A stretch of 64,000 nucleotides of DNA from Cephalopachus bancanus (taxonomy: Eukaryota > Chordata > Mammalia > Primates > Tarsiidae). This document shows, one piece after another, positions 10,942-22,281 of this stretch (position 1 is its first letter; each line of letters begins with the position of its first letter). A program made the translations under genes and the position numbers. Below the pieces are notes generated by a model, which did no database searches, had not been told where the DNA came from, and worked only from the letters and a program-made list of their open reading frames with translations. The stretch covers positions 3,038,001 through 3,102,000 of the forward strand of contig JAPVLO010000115.1 in assembly GCA_027257055.1 (NCBI GenBank), written 5' to 3'.

Positions 10942-11560
10942 TAAAAGATTTCAAAAGTGCTTTAAGTAATAACAATAGTGCTAAAAAAACAGAATGAATT
11001 AAATATCAAGTCTCATTTATACAGAAATCTCACTCATCTGCAACACCACGTTCCTTCACTTAAAAATAAACAGATCATTCTGCATGTATAAATACTGCCT
11101 TTCTAAGTGCCAGTGTAAAATCTTTGAAGATTAATCTTTTGACACATTATGACTGGCTTTTATGGAAAAACATACCTAATGATTTTCTTTGCATGTAGGT
11201 GGTAAAGTGCCTACTTTCTCCCTCAATCTGCAGGTAAGTTTTTGAAGAGTAAATAAGATTTTTAAATGTCAGTCATAATCCCTAGATCCCTGAGGGCTCT
11301 CTACAGACAGAGTGGGGACACCAAGACACAGCTTCATACACTTTGGGCATGAAGAGTCTGCATGAGCCAAACCAATAAGACATGCTTTCTTAGTGAATTA
11401 GAAAAGTATCAAGGCCTAGATTCTGCTTAAAGGAGATTTTTCACATCACGTTTCTGCTGCTCTGTGGAAAACCCTTTCTCTTCTTTTGAAATTAGCAAGT
11501 CAGAACCTTCAGAAATAAATTAACCTCTTCCAGAATGTCAAATAATACCCCTTGCACCTG
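10942..11560. other. Unique, A+T-rich DNA
   Basis: No gene or repeat recognised. Confidence 0.5.
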
Positions 11561-11860
11561 GGCCAGGCATGGTGGCTCACACCTGTAATCCCAGCACTAT
11601 GGGAAGTCAAGGCAAGAGGATTGCTTGAGTCTAGGAGTTTGAGACCAGCCTGGGCAACATAGCGAGACCTCATTCTCCAAAAAAAATTAAAAATTAACTG
11701 GGCATAGTGCTGCATGCCTGTGGTCCCAGCTGCTTGGGAGACTGAGGTAGAAGGATCACTTGAGTCCAGGAGGTTAAAGCTGCAGTGAGCTGTGCATTCC
11801 AGCCTGGGTGACAGAGTGAGACTGTGACTCAAAAAAAAAAAAAGAAAAAGAAAGGATGAA
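11561..11860 (+). mobile_element. AluJ-like element, full-length
   Basis: Dimeric Alu closer to the old AluJ form (GGCCAGGCATGGTGGCTCAC start, TTTGAGACCAGCCTGGG around box B) than to the lineage-specific subfamily. Imperfect duplications AATACCCCTTGCA at 11544 and AATACCCCCCATGCA at about 11864 flank it. Confidence 0.93.
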
Positions 11861-11877
11861 AAAAATACCCCCCATGC

Positions 11878-12180
11878 ATCTAGTCTATCCATCTTCTCAT
11901 CCATCCATCCATCCATCCATCCTTTCTTTCATTCAACCTTTCATTCATCTGTCCTTCCATTCTTATAGCTCTCCAACTTTTCATTCCTTTATTGATCCAT
12001 CCCTTCCTATCCTTTTTTCTTCCCTTACTTCCTTCCTTCCTCCCATCTTTCTTTCTTCACTTTCTCCTCCTCCCTTCCTTCCTTCTTCCCTTCCTTTCTT
12101 CCTTCCTTTCACCATTCATCCATCATCCATCCATCTATCTATTCTTCCATCTAACTATCCAGCTAACCATCCCATCTGTC
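11878..12180 (+). repeat. Pyrimidine-rich simple repeats (TCCA)n and (TTCC)n
   Basis: Starts with perfect CATC/CCAT units at about 11897-11922, grades into CTTCC-rich sequence and returns to CATCCATC units near 12116-12140. The strand is almost purine-free, a composition that can form triplex DNA. Open frames here are low-complexity artefacts. Confidence 0.93.
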
Positions 12181-13139
12181 TTCTGGTAAACCTTTATCTC
12201 ATTCTTGCCAAATATAGTTGAAGTGCTGGGTTGGGACCAGGGAAGAGATGTGGTGTCTCTGCCTGCGTGGTGCTCTCAGTCTGAGAAGACCAGCTAAAAG
12301 GGAATGAAACACATGGGGAGAGCATGACAGGGTCAAGCATTGCACAGGCAGAACCCCATATGGAGAGCAGGGAAGTCAGAGAAGACTTTCCCGAAGAGAC
12401 TACCCTGAGACTTACAAAACACACGGGCATTAGCTTAAGCATGGTTATCCAAAGAACTGAAAGTGGCTCAGTGTGTCTGGAGTACAAGCAGAAAGGTAGA
12501 CGCTTGGGGACAAACCAGCTTGTCAGGGCCCCATGAGCCATGCCGAGCAGTTTGGACAGTATTTCATTTAATCTTCTCAGCAACTCACAGAAATACCTAT
12601 TGTTTTCCTCATCACACAGACTGTGAATTGCACCTCAGAAAGGTTAATGGATGTGTCCACGGTGACGTGGTTAAGTAGCAATGGGGAGATTTGAACTCAG
12701 ATCTTCCAATCGGTCCAACTCCAATGCCTGTGACAATAAAGAGTACTCTCCCTGAGAAGCTCCGTCCAAGTTCAGTTTGCCCTCTCCCATATGGACCAAG
12801 TCACAGAGTGTATTACAGCTCTGGCAGCAATTACCTTGATATGGAAGATGGAAGGTGCCATTGTGCCTGCAGCACCAAGTCCATTGAACACGGCCTCAGG
12901 AGCTCAGAGAAGCTCAGGATCACACTAAACCAAGTCCAAATCAGAAATCACAGGAAACTGCAGAATTTACTGAGTTGCTAAAGTAGGATACATGCCACTG
13001 AAAGTAGGATAACTGCAACTGACTTTAACTCCAGTATGTGGACTCATGGACGGAAGAACATAGATCATAGGCAGGTATCTGAAATGCTACAGCACCTACT
13101 CCTTAAAAAGCCAATAAATACAGAATGGTTTTTCTTCCT
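12181..13139. other. Non-coding DNA with a MIR
   Basis: Contains the MIR at 12.56 kb. The part before it resembles an old, unnamed interspersed repeat (GGGAAGTCAGAGAAGACTTT motif). No gene seen. Confidence 0.5.
12555..12735 (-). mobile_element. MIR SINE
   Basis: TTTCATTTAATCTTCTCAGC, CACCTCAGAAAGGTTAATGG and TTTGAACTCAGATCTTCC follow the reverse of the MIR consensus. Confidence 0.75.
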
Positions 13140-13267
13140 AAGCTAGTTAAAGAGCGAATCTGTCAATTTATATTACAAAAGTCTAATTTTCATAATATAT
13201 AAAGAGTTTCTACAAATCAACAAGATAATGGCCAACAATCTAAAAGAAAAGTGGACAAAGGTTATGT
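13140..13267 (+). mobile_element. Old L1 fragment, first part
   Basis: AATATATAAAGAGTTTCTACAAATCAACAAGA and AAAGTGGACAAAGGTTATG are L1 ORF2 C-terminal text (A+T-rich, diverged). The element is split by the repeat at 13268 and continues at 13840. Confidence 0.75.
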
Positions 13268-13830
13268 ACTAGTCAGGGTTCTCCAGAGGAAAAGAACTAA
13301 TAGGACCTATCTATCTATCAGTATAGATGAGTTTATTAGGGAGAATTGGCTCACAGGATTACAAAGGCAAAGTCCCATGATGGACCATCTGTAAGCTGAG
13401 GAAAAGACAGTAGTGTGGCTCAGCCTAAGTCCAAAAGCCTCAAAACCAGGGATGCCAACAGTGTGGTTGCCAGACTGTGGTTCAAGGCCTCCAGGGAGGC
13501 TGCTGGAGCAAGTTCCAGAGTCCAAAGGCCAAGGAACCTGAAGTCTGATGTCCAAGGACAGGAAGAGAGAAAGCATCCCATTGGGGAAGGATGAGAAAGA
13601 GAGGAAGCTCAGTAAGCTACATATCCCCTTCTTCCACCTGCTTTTTGTAATCATGCTGGCAGCTGACTGGATAGTACCTCAGTGTGGGAGGCTTTTCCTC
13701 TCCTTGTCCACTGACTCACATATCAATCTCCTCTGAAAGCACCCTTATAAACATATGCAGACAATGCTTCACCAGTCATCTAGGAATCCCTCAATCTAGT
13801 CAAGTTGACAACTAATATGAACCATCACAG
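13268..13830 (+). mobile_element. Interspersed repeat starting CAGGGTTCTCCAGAG, family not named
   Basis: The ends TAGTCAGGGTTCTCCAGAGG and AACTAATATGAACCATCACA, the internal CTATCTATCTATC and GAATTGGCTCACAGGATTAC are recognisable as a widespread mammalian interspersed repeat, but I cannot recall its name safely. It interrupts an old L1, whose text resumes afterwards. Its reverse-strand open frame of 115 codons is not a protein I recognise. Confidence 0.6.
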
Positions 13831-13839
13831 GATAGGACT

Positions 13840-14350
13840 TAAAAGTTTAAAGAAAAAAAGATGCAAGTTGCTTTAAAAATAACAAAAACATACTTAATTT
13901 CACTCATAAAAGAGAAATGCAAACTACAACTACCACAAGATTCCATTTTTGACCTTTCAGATAGAGAAAAATATTTAAGTTTGACAATATAGTGCCGACA
14001 AGGGTCAGAGCAAAAAACAAGCTCATTCATTGCTGGTGAGGGTGTAAACAGATACAGATTCAATGAATGAATTGGATAAATTTTCCAAAATTAAAAGAGC
14101 ACAAAGTCTTTGACCCTGAAATTTGACTACTTGCACATGTGTTAAGAATAAATCTACACTGCAGTGTTGGGGTAATTGCAAAAGACTGGTAGTTGCAAAA
14201 GACTGATAAACTAATGTTTATCAACGAAGAACTAAGTGAAATATGCTATACCTGCACAATGGAACACTCTGCAGACATAAAAAAGGAATAAGAAAGCTAA
14301 TGCACTGATGTGAAACAATCGTCAAGATCTACTGTAAGAGTGTAGAAAGC
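13840..14350 (+). mobile_element. Old L1 fragment, second part
   Basis: GAGAAATGCAAACTACAACT, GTTTGACAATATAGTGCCGA and CTGCACAATGGAACACTCTG continue the ORF2 C-terminal text broken at 13267. Heavily diverged L1M type. Confidence 0.8.
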
Positions 14351-14814
14351 AACATACATTTGCTGCTGGAGTGGATGCTGTGTCAGGCCCACCCAGATCC
14401 CCAGCTGCCAAGAGTGTTGGTGGCTGACTGCCGAATCCCTCTCCAGGGGGTGCCCCTGACTGAAGAGAGTGGCTTTCCAAAAATTATGCCTATGTTCAAT
14501 GACTTATCAAAGGCCTGTTCCTCTCACCCCAAACTGGGACAAATCCGAAAGGCTATCCCAGCTCCAGAACCCCCTGTGTGGCTAGCTGAGGCTTCTGTTG
14601 AAATTGCAGTACAGCTTACTCCCTACCTCTGCTCAGTCCTGCTTCCTACTCTCCCTCACACATGTTAATCCCGACAACAGTCTTCAAGAAAATTCTTCTT
14701 CTGTCAATCTCCATCTTCAAGTCTGTGTCCCTAGAACCAGCCTGCTGCCTCTACTATTTGTGGAGGAAAAAAAATGGACACAGAAGTAAAAATAAAAGGA
14801 TTACATATTTGCAT
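14351..14814 (+). mobile_element. Unidentified insert inside old L1
   Basis: L1 text stops at about 14350 and resumes near 14815, so these ~460 bases look inserted. They carry an open frame of 102 codons at 14360-14668 and end near an A-rich GGAGGAAAAAAAATGG. Candidates are an old LTR or DNA transposon. I recognise no protein in the open frame, which lacks any motif I can name. Confidence 0.4.
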
Positions 14815-15010
14815 ACTTACTCAACTGTGCAAAAAAAATAACCCTAGAAATACATTCAAGAATCTGGACTATTGGTTGTCTCTGGAGAGAACTGAGTAGT
14901 TGGGGGGTCAGGAGAAGAAGTAAGACTGCTCATGATTTTCCCTTTTTGTGTTTTTGAAATTTATATCATAAGCATATATTACCTATTCAAAATAATACAT
15001 TTAAAAAGTG
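14815..15010 (+). mobile_element. Old L1 3' end
   Basis: GGTTGTCTCTGGAGAGAACTG and TTTTTGAAATTTATATCATA are typical of old L1 3' UTRs. It completes the fragment begun at 13140. Confidence 0.65.
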
Positions 15011-16540
15011 AAGACAGAGGATGCTCCAAAAAAACCTAACAGGTCTCTTCCACCCTTAGGTATCCCCAGCATTCAGCATGAAGTCTCTGCCAGACTGACA
15101 TCCTGGGTTGCAGCACTGAAGCCAGAGTGTATGGTCACCACATGGCCAGCTAACTTCACAGGGAGAATGTTACATCTTGTTCATCTCAAAACCCCTGGAT
15201 CCAAGTTGGGCTGTGAATGAGAAATAATTCTGCAGGGCCTCCCTGCCTAGGTATTCCATGGGGTTATTTCCAAAGTCCAGGCATCATAGAAGAAACTTGA
15301 GCCTGTGTGCTAACCCACATTCTCATTAGGAGTACTGGAAAGTGCAAGGTATATTTGTCCTCTAGTTATAAGCAGTTTGATAATGATGGGGCTGACCCTC
15401 CCATCAGATCCACTTCAGGGAAGCCGCCCAAAAGCATGGCTTCGCCTGCCTTGGTGCTGATTACCAGCTGTTCGGCACATACTTGGGGGTGTTATTTTCC
15501 AGATGCTCCCTCCAAATCAGAACTTGTGCCTCCACAGCTTACTTTTAGATATTTCTTCCTCATGCCATTTGTGAATACAGAATTGAAATACGCCAAAAGG
15601 GATCAGAGGTGAATTTCTCAAGAACTGGTTAAGTCAGGAAGAATGTTAGTGAGCAAAAGGCGAGAATCAGAGTGGAAACACTTCCCAGGTCTTGCAGATC
15701 CTGGGAGTCCAGTGAACACATGATACCATCAATTCTGGTTCTTGCCACTCCATAAAATGCCTTTATGAGGCTTGACTCTTTTAACTTATTAGAGTTTCCC
15801 CCTTACCCAGAGCTTTCTGCCCCTTGCTCCTCCCACTCTATTCCTTGGCTAATACTGTTTAAACACACAGTGTTTTCTCCATTTTTATTTTGTTATATGT
15901 GTTATCTAAATGCACGGTCAGGTCAGTGAAGGACTGAGATCGATGCTGCAAATAAAAGCAGTGTTAACAATGGAGAGGCAACCTGGTCCATCCTTCGGAG
16001 ATCTCCCAGTGGGACTTCAGATCCTAGGAACAGACACAGCCACCCAGTGACATGAATCCCTTCTGCCCTCTCCCAATTGTAAAATGAGTTCTCGTGAGCA
16101 GGCTTGGTGAATGATGATTAATAATAATAATAACAACAATATAGACATGTTATGCTTCCCAATGAGACCATGAATAAAATTATATTTTTAAATATATAAA
16201 AGAGTGTGCCAGTGTCTGGTATTGTTTTGACACATCCTCCCTCAGATTGGATTATCACCTGCTATTCATTTTTAGAAAGGATATTTGCCTGGTCATTTGT
16301 AGGACTTGGGTTATATTTTCAGTTTGTTCCACTTATCTCTCAAGGATTGATGGATGAAAGCCCCTCTCAGCAACCCATTCTTCTCTTGGTATTTTTGGCC
16401 CCAAAGGAATATGATTGGTATACACCAGGCAAGAATGCACACAACCAAAGCATTGTTGGGATTAGCTGATTCTCTTTATATCCTTCAAAGAAAAGCACAC
16501 ATGTCTTCAGGCATATGAACATACAAGTGCTTACACATAG
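15011..16540. other. Unique DNA
   Basis: No gene recognised. A short (ATA)n tract lies at about 16116-16135. Open frames of up to 101 codons are unsupported by any motif. Confidence 0.5.
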
Positions 16541-16544
16541 GTAT

Positions 16545-16640
16545 GCACACGCACACACACACACACTCACTCATACACACACACACTCGCACACACATAT
16601 ATCACATATATACATACAAATAGAAAAACACATACACACA
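16545..16640 (+). repeat. (CA)n-rich microsatellite
   Basis: Interrupted CACACA and ACATATATAC tracts. Confidence 0.9.
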
Positions 16641-16759
16641 CTAATACCTACCTTGCCTCATACCTGGCTTAGGAAGTACTAAGACATTTCCTAAGACTGA
16701 AACTAGGGATAATGAAGTAACAGGAGTTACATTTATCTCCTACCTTAAGCAACAAAAAA

Positions 16760-18280
16760 AAATTACAAAATATATAAGACCATGGTTTTCAGATATTGGA
16801 CTACAGGCAGCACAGGACAATGGTCTCCAAGAGAAGGAAACCCAAAAGATGACCCCTACTTGGTACCCCAGATTACTGTCTGCACAGAGCTTCTAGGCCA
16901 CAGAAGAGAAGGGGAATCCAAACAGAGCCCAGAAATCTCCCTGAGTTAAGAATATGGATAGGCCAATGCAGCCAGAATTTGTAGGGAGGAAAGGAGAGTA
17001 GAGAGTTTCACAGAGAGCTCCAGAAATTTTGAGAATCTCAAGTCTTCAGCTGAGTACTGAATATCACATGTTTGTGAAGAGACTACCTGAGGCCAGGAAA
17101 AAAGTCACTGGAAAGGAACAGATGAAACAAACATTAATGAATTAATGATCACTCCTAGCCAGGAATAGTTCATGTTTCCACTAGCAAGGATTAAAAAAAA
17201 AAAACCTCATTATACACAGGGCATCAAGTAACACATTCAGAGGACATTGCCTCATTCGTGGGGAAAATTAGCCCTAGACTAAAGGCTGCTTTGATCTCAA
17301 TAAACAAAGCCTAAACTAAGCTGCAAAAGGATCAAACTGTTTCCAAGCAATTTACTCGTTGAAGAATCTCAGAAGAAAGCTTAAGAATATTTAAAACAAT
17401 ACAAAAATATCCAGTACATGAGGTAAAATCCACAATGTCTGGCATGTAATGAAAAATGAGTATATTTGCAAAAAAGCAGCATAATGCTATACATAACTAG
17501 GAGTACAAAAGAAAGACTCAGAAATGATACAGGTGATGGAATTAGTAAACAAGAACATTTTAAAGGTTTTTAATAATAATATTATCTGTGTTCCAGAAGA
17601 TAGAGGAAAGCATAGGATGCTAAGGAGAGATGTGTAAGACATAAAAAGACCTTAACTAAACTTTTAGATATAAAAAAGACAATGCCTAAAATTAAAAATG
17701 CAATGAATGAGGTTTACAGAAAAGTAAACACTGCAGAAGAAAAAAAGGAGTTAACTTGAAGACAATAATAGAAACTACTGAAAATGAAACAGAGAGAAAA
17801 AAAGCTGAGAATAAAATGAAGTAAAAATCTGTAGACTGTGAGACAACTTCAATAGTCTAGTATATATATATATAAAATCAGAATTCCAGAAGAAGAGGAG
17901 AAAGAGGGTGAAGAGAAAAAATACTCAAAGAAATAATGGCAGAAAATTCTCTAAAATTTACACAAATTCATCTATAAATTTATTGCAGTCTCAATAAAAA
18001 GTCTCAATAGGATTTTTGGGTAGAAATTGGCAAGTCAAAAGTGTATGGAAATATGCTAGCCAAAACAACTTTGAAGAAAAAAGAACATGGCTGAGCATGG
18101 TGGCTCAGGCTTATAATCCTAGCATATGGGAAGACCAGAGCAGGAGGATTACTTGAGGTCAAGAGTTTAAGACCAACCCGGGCAGCATAGAAAGACCCTG
18201 TGTCTAAAAATAAAAAGAAAGAAAGAACATATTGTAGAATTTACACCATCTGATGTATTATAAGGTAACAGTAATCAGAG
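16760..18280 (+). mobile_element. Very old L1/HAL1-like sequence, 5' portion of outer element
   Basis: A-rich sense text such as GAAAATGAAACAGAGAGAA and CCAGAAGAAGAGGAGAAAG fits an eroded L1 or HAL1 ORF1 region. After the nested FLAM, TTATAAGGTAACAGTAATCAG is ORF2 text that appears to continue at 42.85 kb. The part before about 17.7 kb is assigned only by composition. Confidence 0.55.
18089..18221 (+). mobile_element. Free left Alu monomer (FLAM)
   Basis: One Alu left arm only (GGCTGAGCATGGTGGCTCAGG to GACCCTGTGTCT) with an A-rich tail. Short duplications AAAGAACAT at 18080-18088 and 18222-18230. Monomeric Alus predate dimers, which fits the age of the host L1. Confidence 0.85.
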
Positions 18281-18640
18281 AAGGGCTTCAAGATGGATGG
18301 CTAGAGGCATCTGGTACTCAAAGAAGAAGCAAAATAGTGAGTACATAATCACACTTTGAGTAGATCTACGAGATAACACTGGAATTCGACAGATAAGTGA
18401 CAGGAAACACCTAAAGCAAAAAAGAAGAGGGAAGCAAGGCAGCCTCCTAGGCCCCCTCCTCTGCTGGGATTGACTGGGAGCCTAGAGAGGCTCCCCAATG
18501 TAGGAAAAAGGTAATTGAGTGATTCCCAGAGGTTCATAATCCCATCATAGACATAGGAAAAATCCGAGACCTTTGTGGACCTGGAGACTAACATAGGGAG
18601 GTGCCTGGAGGCCACACTATCTCAACATTTGAGGACAGCA
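18281..18640 (+). mobile_element. Probable L1 5' UTR start of the second-layer L1
   Basis: Begins GAAGGGCTTCAAGATGGATG, like the CAAGATGG starts of many primate L1s, directly after the ORF2 text of the outer L1. GC content rises as in L1 5' UTRs. It is followed abruptly by ORF2 text, so either an internal deletion or another L1 insertion separates it from the 5' UTR sequence that begins near 20.84 kb. Confidence 0.55.
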
Positions 18641-20247
18641 TTAACCTGATACTGAAAACAAACAAAAAAGAAAACTATAGGTCAATATCCCTGATGAACA
18701 TAGATGCACTAATTCTCAACAAAATACTAGGAATCTAAATTCAACAGCATATCAAAAATGTTAAACACCATAATCAAGTGGGATTTATCCCAGGGATGCA
18801 AGGATAGTTCACCATACACAAATAAATAAATGTGATACATTACATCAACAAAATGAAGGACACAAACCATATGATAATCTCAATAAATGTAGAAAAAACA
18901 TTTGATAAAATTTAACATTCATTCATGATAAAAACTCCCAAAAACTAGGTATGGAACTATCATACTTCACCATAATAAAGACCATATATAACAAATTCAT
19001 GGCTAACATCATACCGAATTGGGAAAAGCTAAAAGCCTTTTCTCCAAAAACAGGAACAAGACAAAGATGCCCACTTTTTTATTCAACATTGTATTAGAAG
19101 TTCTAGCCAGAGAAACCAGACAAGGAAATAAAAGGCATTTAAATCAGAAAGAAGGAAGTCAAATTTTCCCTTTCTGCAGATGATATGATCTTATATCCAG
19201 AAAAACCTAAAGACTCACCAAAAATCTAGTAAATAATTCAATAATGGTGCAGAATACCAAATCAACATACAAAAATCAGTAGTTTTTCTACACGCCAATA
19301 AAGCACTGGCTAAAAAAGTAATCAAGAACACAATCCCATTCACAATAGCTACAAAAAATAAAATATCTAGCAATAAATTTAACCAAGGAGGTGAAAGACT
19401 ACTATAAGGAAAACTGTAAAACGCTAATTAAAGGAATTGAAGAGGCTACAAACAAATGGAAATAAATCCCATGCTCATGAATTGAAAGAGCCAACATATT
19501 AAAATTATCATACTGCACAAAGTTCCGTTCAGATTCAATATAATCCCTATTAAAATACTAACATCATTTTTCACAGAAATAGAAAAAAAATTCTAAAATT
19601 TATATGAAACCAGAAAAGAATTCAAATAGCTAAGGCAATTCTGAGCAAACTAACAAAGCTGGAGGCATCACACTGCCTGACTTCAAAAATTATTACAAGG
19701 CTATAACCAAAACAGCATAGTATTGGTATAAAAACAGACACATAGGCCAATGGGGCAGAATTGAGAATCTAAAAATAAATCTACATATTTATTGCAAACT
19801 GATTTTCAACAAAGGCACCAAGATTATACATTGGTGAAATGACATCTTCTTCTGTAAATGGTGCTGGAAAAATTGAATATTCATGTGTAGAGGAATGAAA
19901 CTGAACCCCTTTCCCTTAGCATATACAAAAATCAGGATAAGATGACCTATCAACTCAAACAGAAAACTCAAAACTACTAGAAGAAAACACTCAGGCCATT
20001 GGTCTAGGCAAAGGTTTTATGACTAAAACCTCAAAAGCACAGGTAACAAAATCAGCTAGGTCTATACTAAACTAAAAAGCTTCTGTACAGCAATGGAGAC
20101 AATCAACAGAGTGAAGAAACAATCTGTTGAATGGGGGGAACTATTTTCAAATTATTAATCCAACAAGGGACTGGGATCCAGAATATACAAAGAACCCAAA
20201 CAACTCAACAGTGAAAAAAGAAAACTCCCATTAAGAAGTGTGTGCAA
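18641..20247 (+). pseudogene. Old L1 ORF2 fragment, broken
   Basis: Covers the reverse-transcriptase region to near the C-terminus. TATAGGTCAATATCCCTGATGA encodes the YRSISL-type motif, and GGGATTTATCCCAGGGATGC the GFIPGM motif. CTTTCTGCAGATGATATGAT encodes the catalytic ADDM part of the RT. Frame breaks are frequent and no long open frame survives. The text stops at CCCATTAAGAAGTG, where an Alu and then a 3' end of the younger L1 type follow. Confidence 0.85.
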
Positions 20248-20537
20248 GTCGGGCTCGGTGGCTCAGCCTGTAATCCCATGCCTTTGGGAGGCTGAGGTGA
20301 GTGGATTGCCTGAGCCCGCGGGTTCGAGACCCGCCTGGGCAGCGAGACCTCATCTCTACAATAAATCAAAAAATCAGCCGGGCGTGGTAGTACGCGCCTG
20401 TAATTTCGGCTACTCAGAAGGCTGAGGCGGAAGGATCGTCGGAGCCCAGCAGGTCGAGGCTGCGGTGGCCGGGAGCGGCCACTGCACTCCAGTCTGGGCG
20501 ACAGAGTTGAGACTCCAACTCAAAAAAAAAAAAAAAA
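20248..20537 (+). mobile_element. Alu, full-length dimer
   Basis: Main subfamily of this window, including a perfect GCGGGTTCGAGACCCGC around box B. Identical duplications AAGTGTGTGCAA at 20236-20247 and 20538-20549. Near-consensus, so relatively young. Confidence 0.96.
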
Positions 20538-20549
20538 AAGTGTGTGCAA

Positions 20550-20838
20550 ATGGAATATTATGCAACCATAATGAAAAACAAAATTATGGACTTTGCAGCA
20601 ACTTGGGATGGATTTAGAGTCTATAGTACTCAGTGATTTATCACAGAAACAAAGATCTGAGTACTACATGTACTCACTCATAAGCATACCCTGAATATTT
20701 ATCATAATACTATAAGAAAGGGATTGACAATAGTGAGACACTGCCAGGGGAGTGAGGGGTGCACATAGCATCAATAAGGGCATCCAAACTTTTCCTGTAC
20801 AATTACCACTTATGTACCTAACCCTGAATTGCATCCCA
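20550..20838 (+). mobile_element. L1 3' end, lineage-specific type, without poly(A)
   Basis: From AATGGAATATTATGCAACCA through GAAAGGGATTGACAATAGTG to GAATTGCATCCCACC, parallel to the 3' ends at 6.0 and 37.2 kb. It stops before the expected A-rich tail and passes straight into 5' UTR-like sequence, so a deletion or recombination joint lies at about 20838. Confidence 0.8.
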
Positions 20839-22242
20839 CCCTTTGCCTGGTTTGCATCTGAAAGAGAGAGCAGCCTCTGGACATGTAAATGGTCATCTGT
20901 CTACTTCCCTGGGGCAACAAAGGCCAAGCAGAAAGCCCACAGCCACCGCCAAGGTTGGTTGTTGCCTGCAAGCACTGCCTCTTGGCTGGAAGCCAACTGG
21001 CACAGCCCATCTCAACATCAGAGACAATAATACAGCCCTGGGGAAGATCTGTTCCCAGACTTCAGCTAACATCACTACCCAAGCCACATTGGTCACTCAG
21101 AAGACCCAGAACAGCGCTGCCACAGTTTGAGAAAGACACAACACTAAGGTTACACATAACCAAGGAAATCCTACAGCGTCTATATAATCACCCTGCTAAA
21201 CCCATTAGAAGTGGTGCCTGCATGTGCTGCTGTAGAGGACCAGTCAGCTCAATTCAATTCTACCAAACATTGCCCCCCATCCCTAGGAGATAAGAACAAA
21301 TCTCATGTCACTGCACATTTCACAGACTAGTCCATAGCAAGGCATCAGAGAGATTCTCCAGAGGATCCTCCAGAGATATTAGTGACCAACTCTCTTTGAA
21401 ATTCCACTCTTGCACCTTCACATCGCCAGATGCTTTGCAGGGATCCTCCAGCACCAGTTGAATTGTGGCAGCCTCATAGGGCAGCTGGACCCAGAAGAGC
21501 AGCAGGACTCACAGTGGTCAGGTTCTCATGGATTTTACCAGTCCCAGTGGAAGGGGGAGTGCATCACAGCAGGGGAGAACCACATGGGACAAAAAAATAA
21601 CAGACCTGGGTGAATCTTCCTGGAAGCTTTCCCAACTGCCTCCATTAGGACCATCAGGGTACTGTATACAACCAACTACTCTAGTTGCAACTAGTTCTCA
21701 CTCATGAGTGCTCCCTCATGGCCTGAGATTCAAAGGTTCAGTCCAGAGTAAAGTACTGGAAAAGACCAAAGAGCACACCACACCACTGGGGAATAAGTAA
21801 GCTTAATCAATCCTGTCATTCTAGACCCACAAGAGACAGTGAACCTACACACATACCCAATAACTGCTGTCACAAACAGCATCTGAGAAAGCTAATGGAA
21901 AAAGATGCTCTATAACCAAGGAACATATTCAGAGCCAATACCACTGAAAGCACCAAGAGCCAAAGCTAGATGAGCATAAAGTATATACATTAAAGTCACA
22001 TTCCTACAGGAAAGAAAACAAAATAAGTAAAGAATTGAATCAAGAACAAATTTTATAATAAAAAGGAGAAATTGTCTACCCAAATGAGAAAAAAAAAAGA
22101 ATCCTGGCAATATGAAACAACCAAATTTTTCAAGCACCCCCATAGACCACACTAACTCTCCAGCAATGGATCTTAAACAAAATGAAATCTTTGACATTCC
22201 AGAGATATAATTCAAGAGGTTAATTATAAAATTGCTCAATGT

Positions 22243-22281
22243 GGCTCCATAGCTCAGTGGTTAGAGCACTGGTCTTGTAAA
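22243..22281 (+). pseudogene. tRNA-Thr(UGU) 5' half, tailless retropseudogene
   Basis: The 39 bases starting GGCTCCATAGCTCAG match the first 39 positions of mammalian tRNA-Thr(UGU) as I know it, through D-arm and anticodon arm. They end just after the anticodon TGT (22276-22278) with AAA. A 15-bp direct repeat TAAAATTGCTCAATG occurs at 22227-22241 and 22278-22292, overlapping the end by TAAA. There is no poly(A), and one extra T (22242) lies before the first tRNA base. No second half exists, so it cannot be a functional tRNA. Confidence 0.93.

Noticed and set aside
11856..12221. Open frame rich in Ser, Pro, Phe and Leu
   Set aside because: Pure translation of the pyrimidine-rich simple repeats.
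22243..22281. A functional tRNA gene
   Set aside because: Only the 5' half exists. The acceptor 3' strand, T-arm and terminator are missing.
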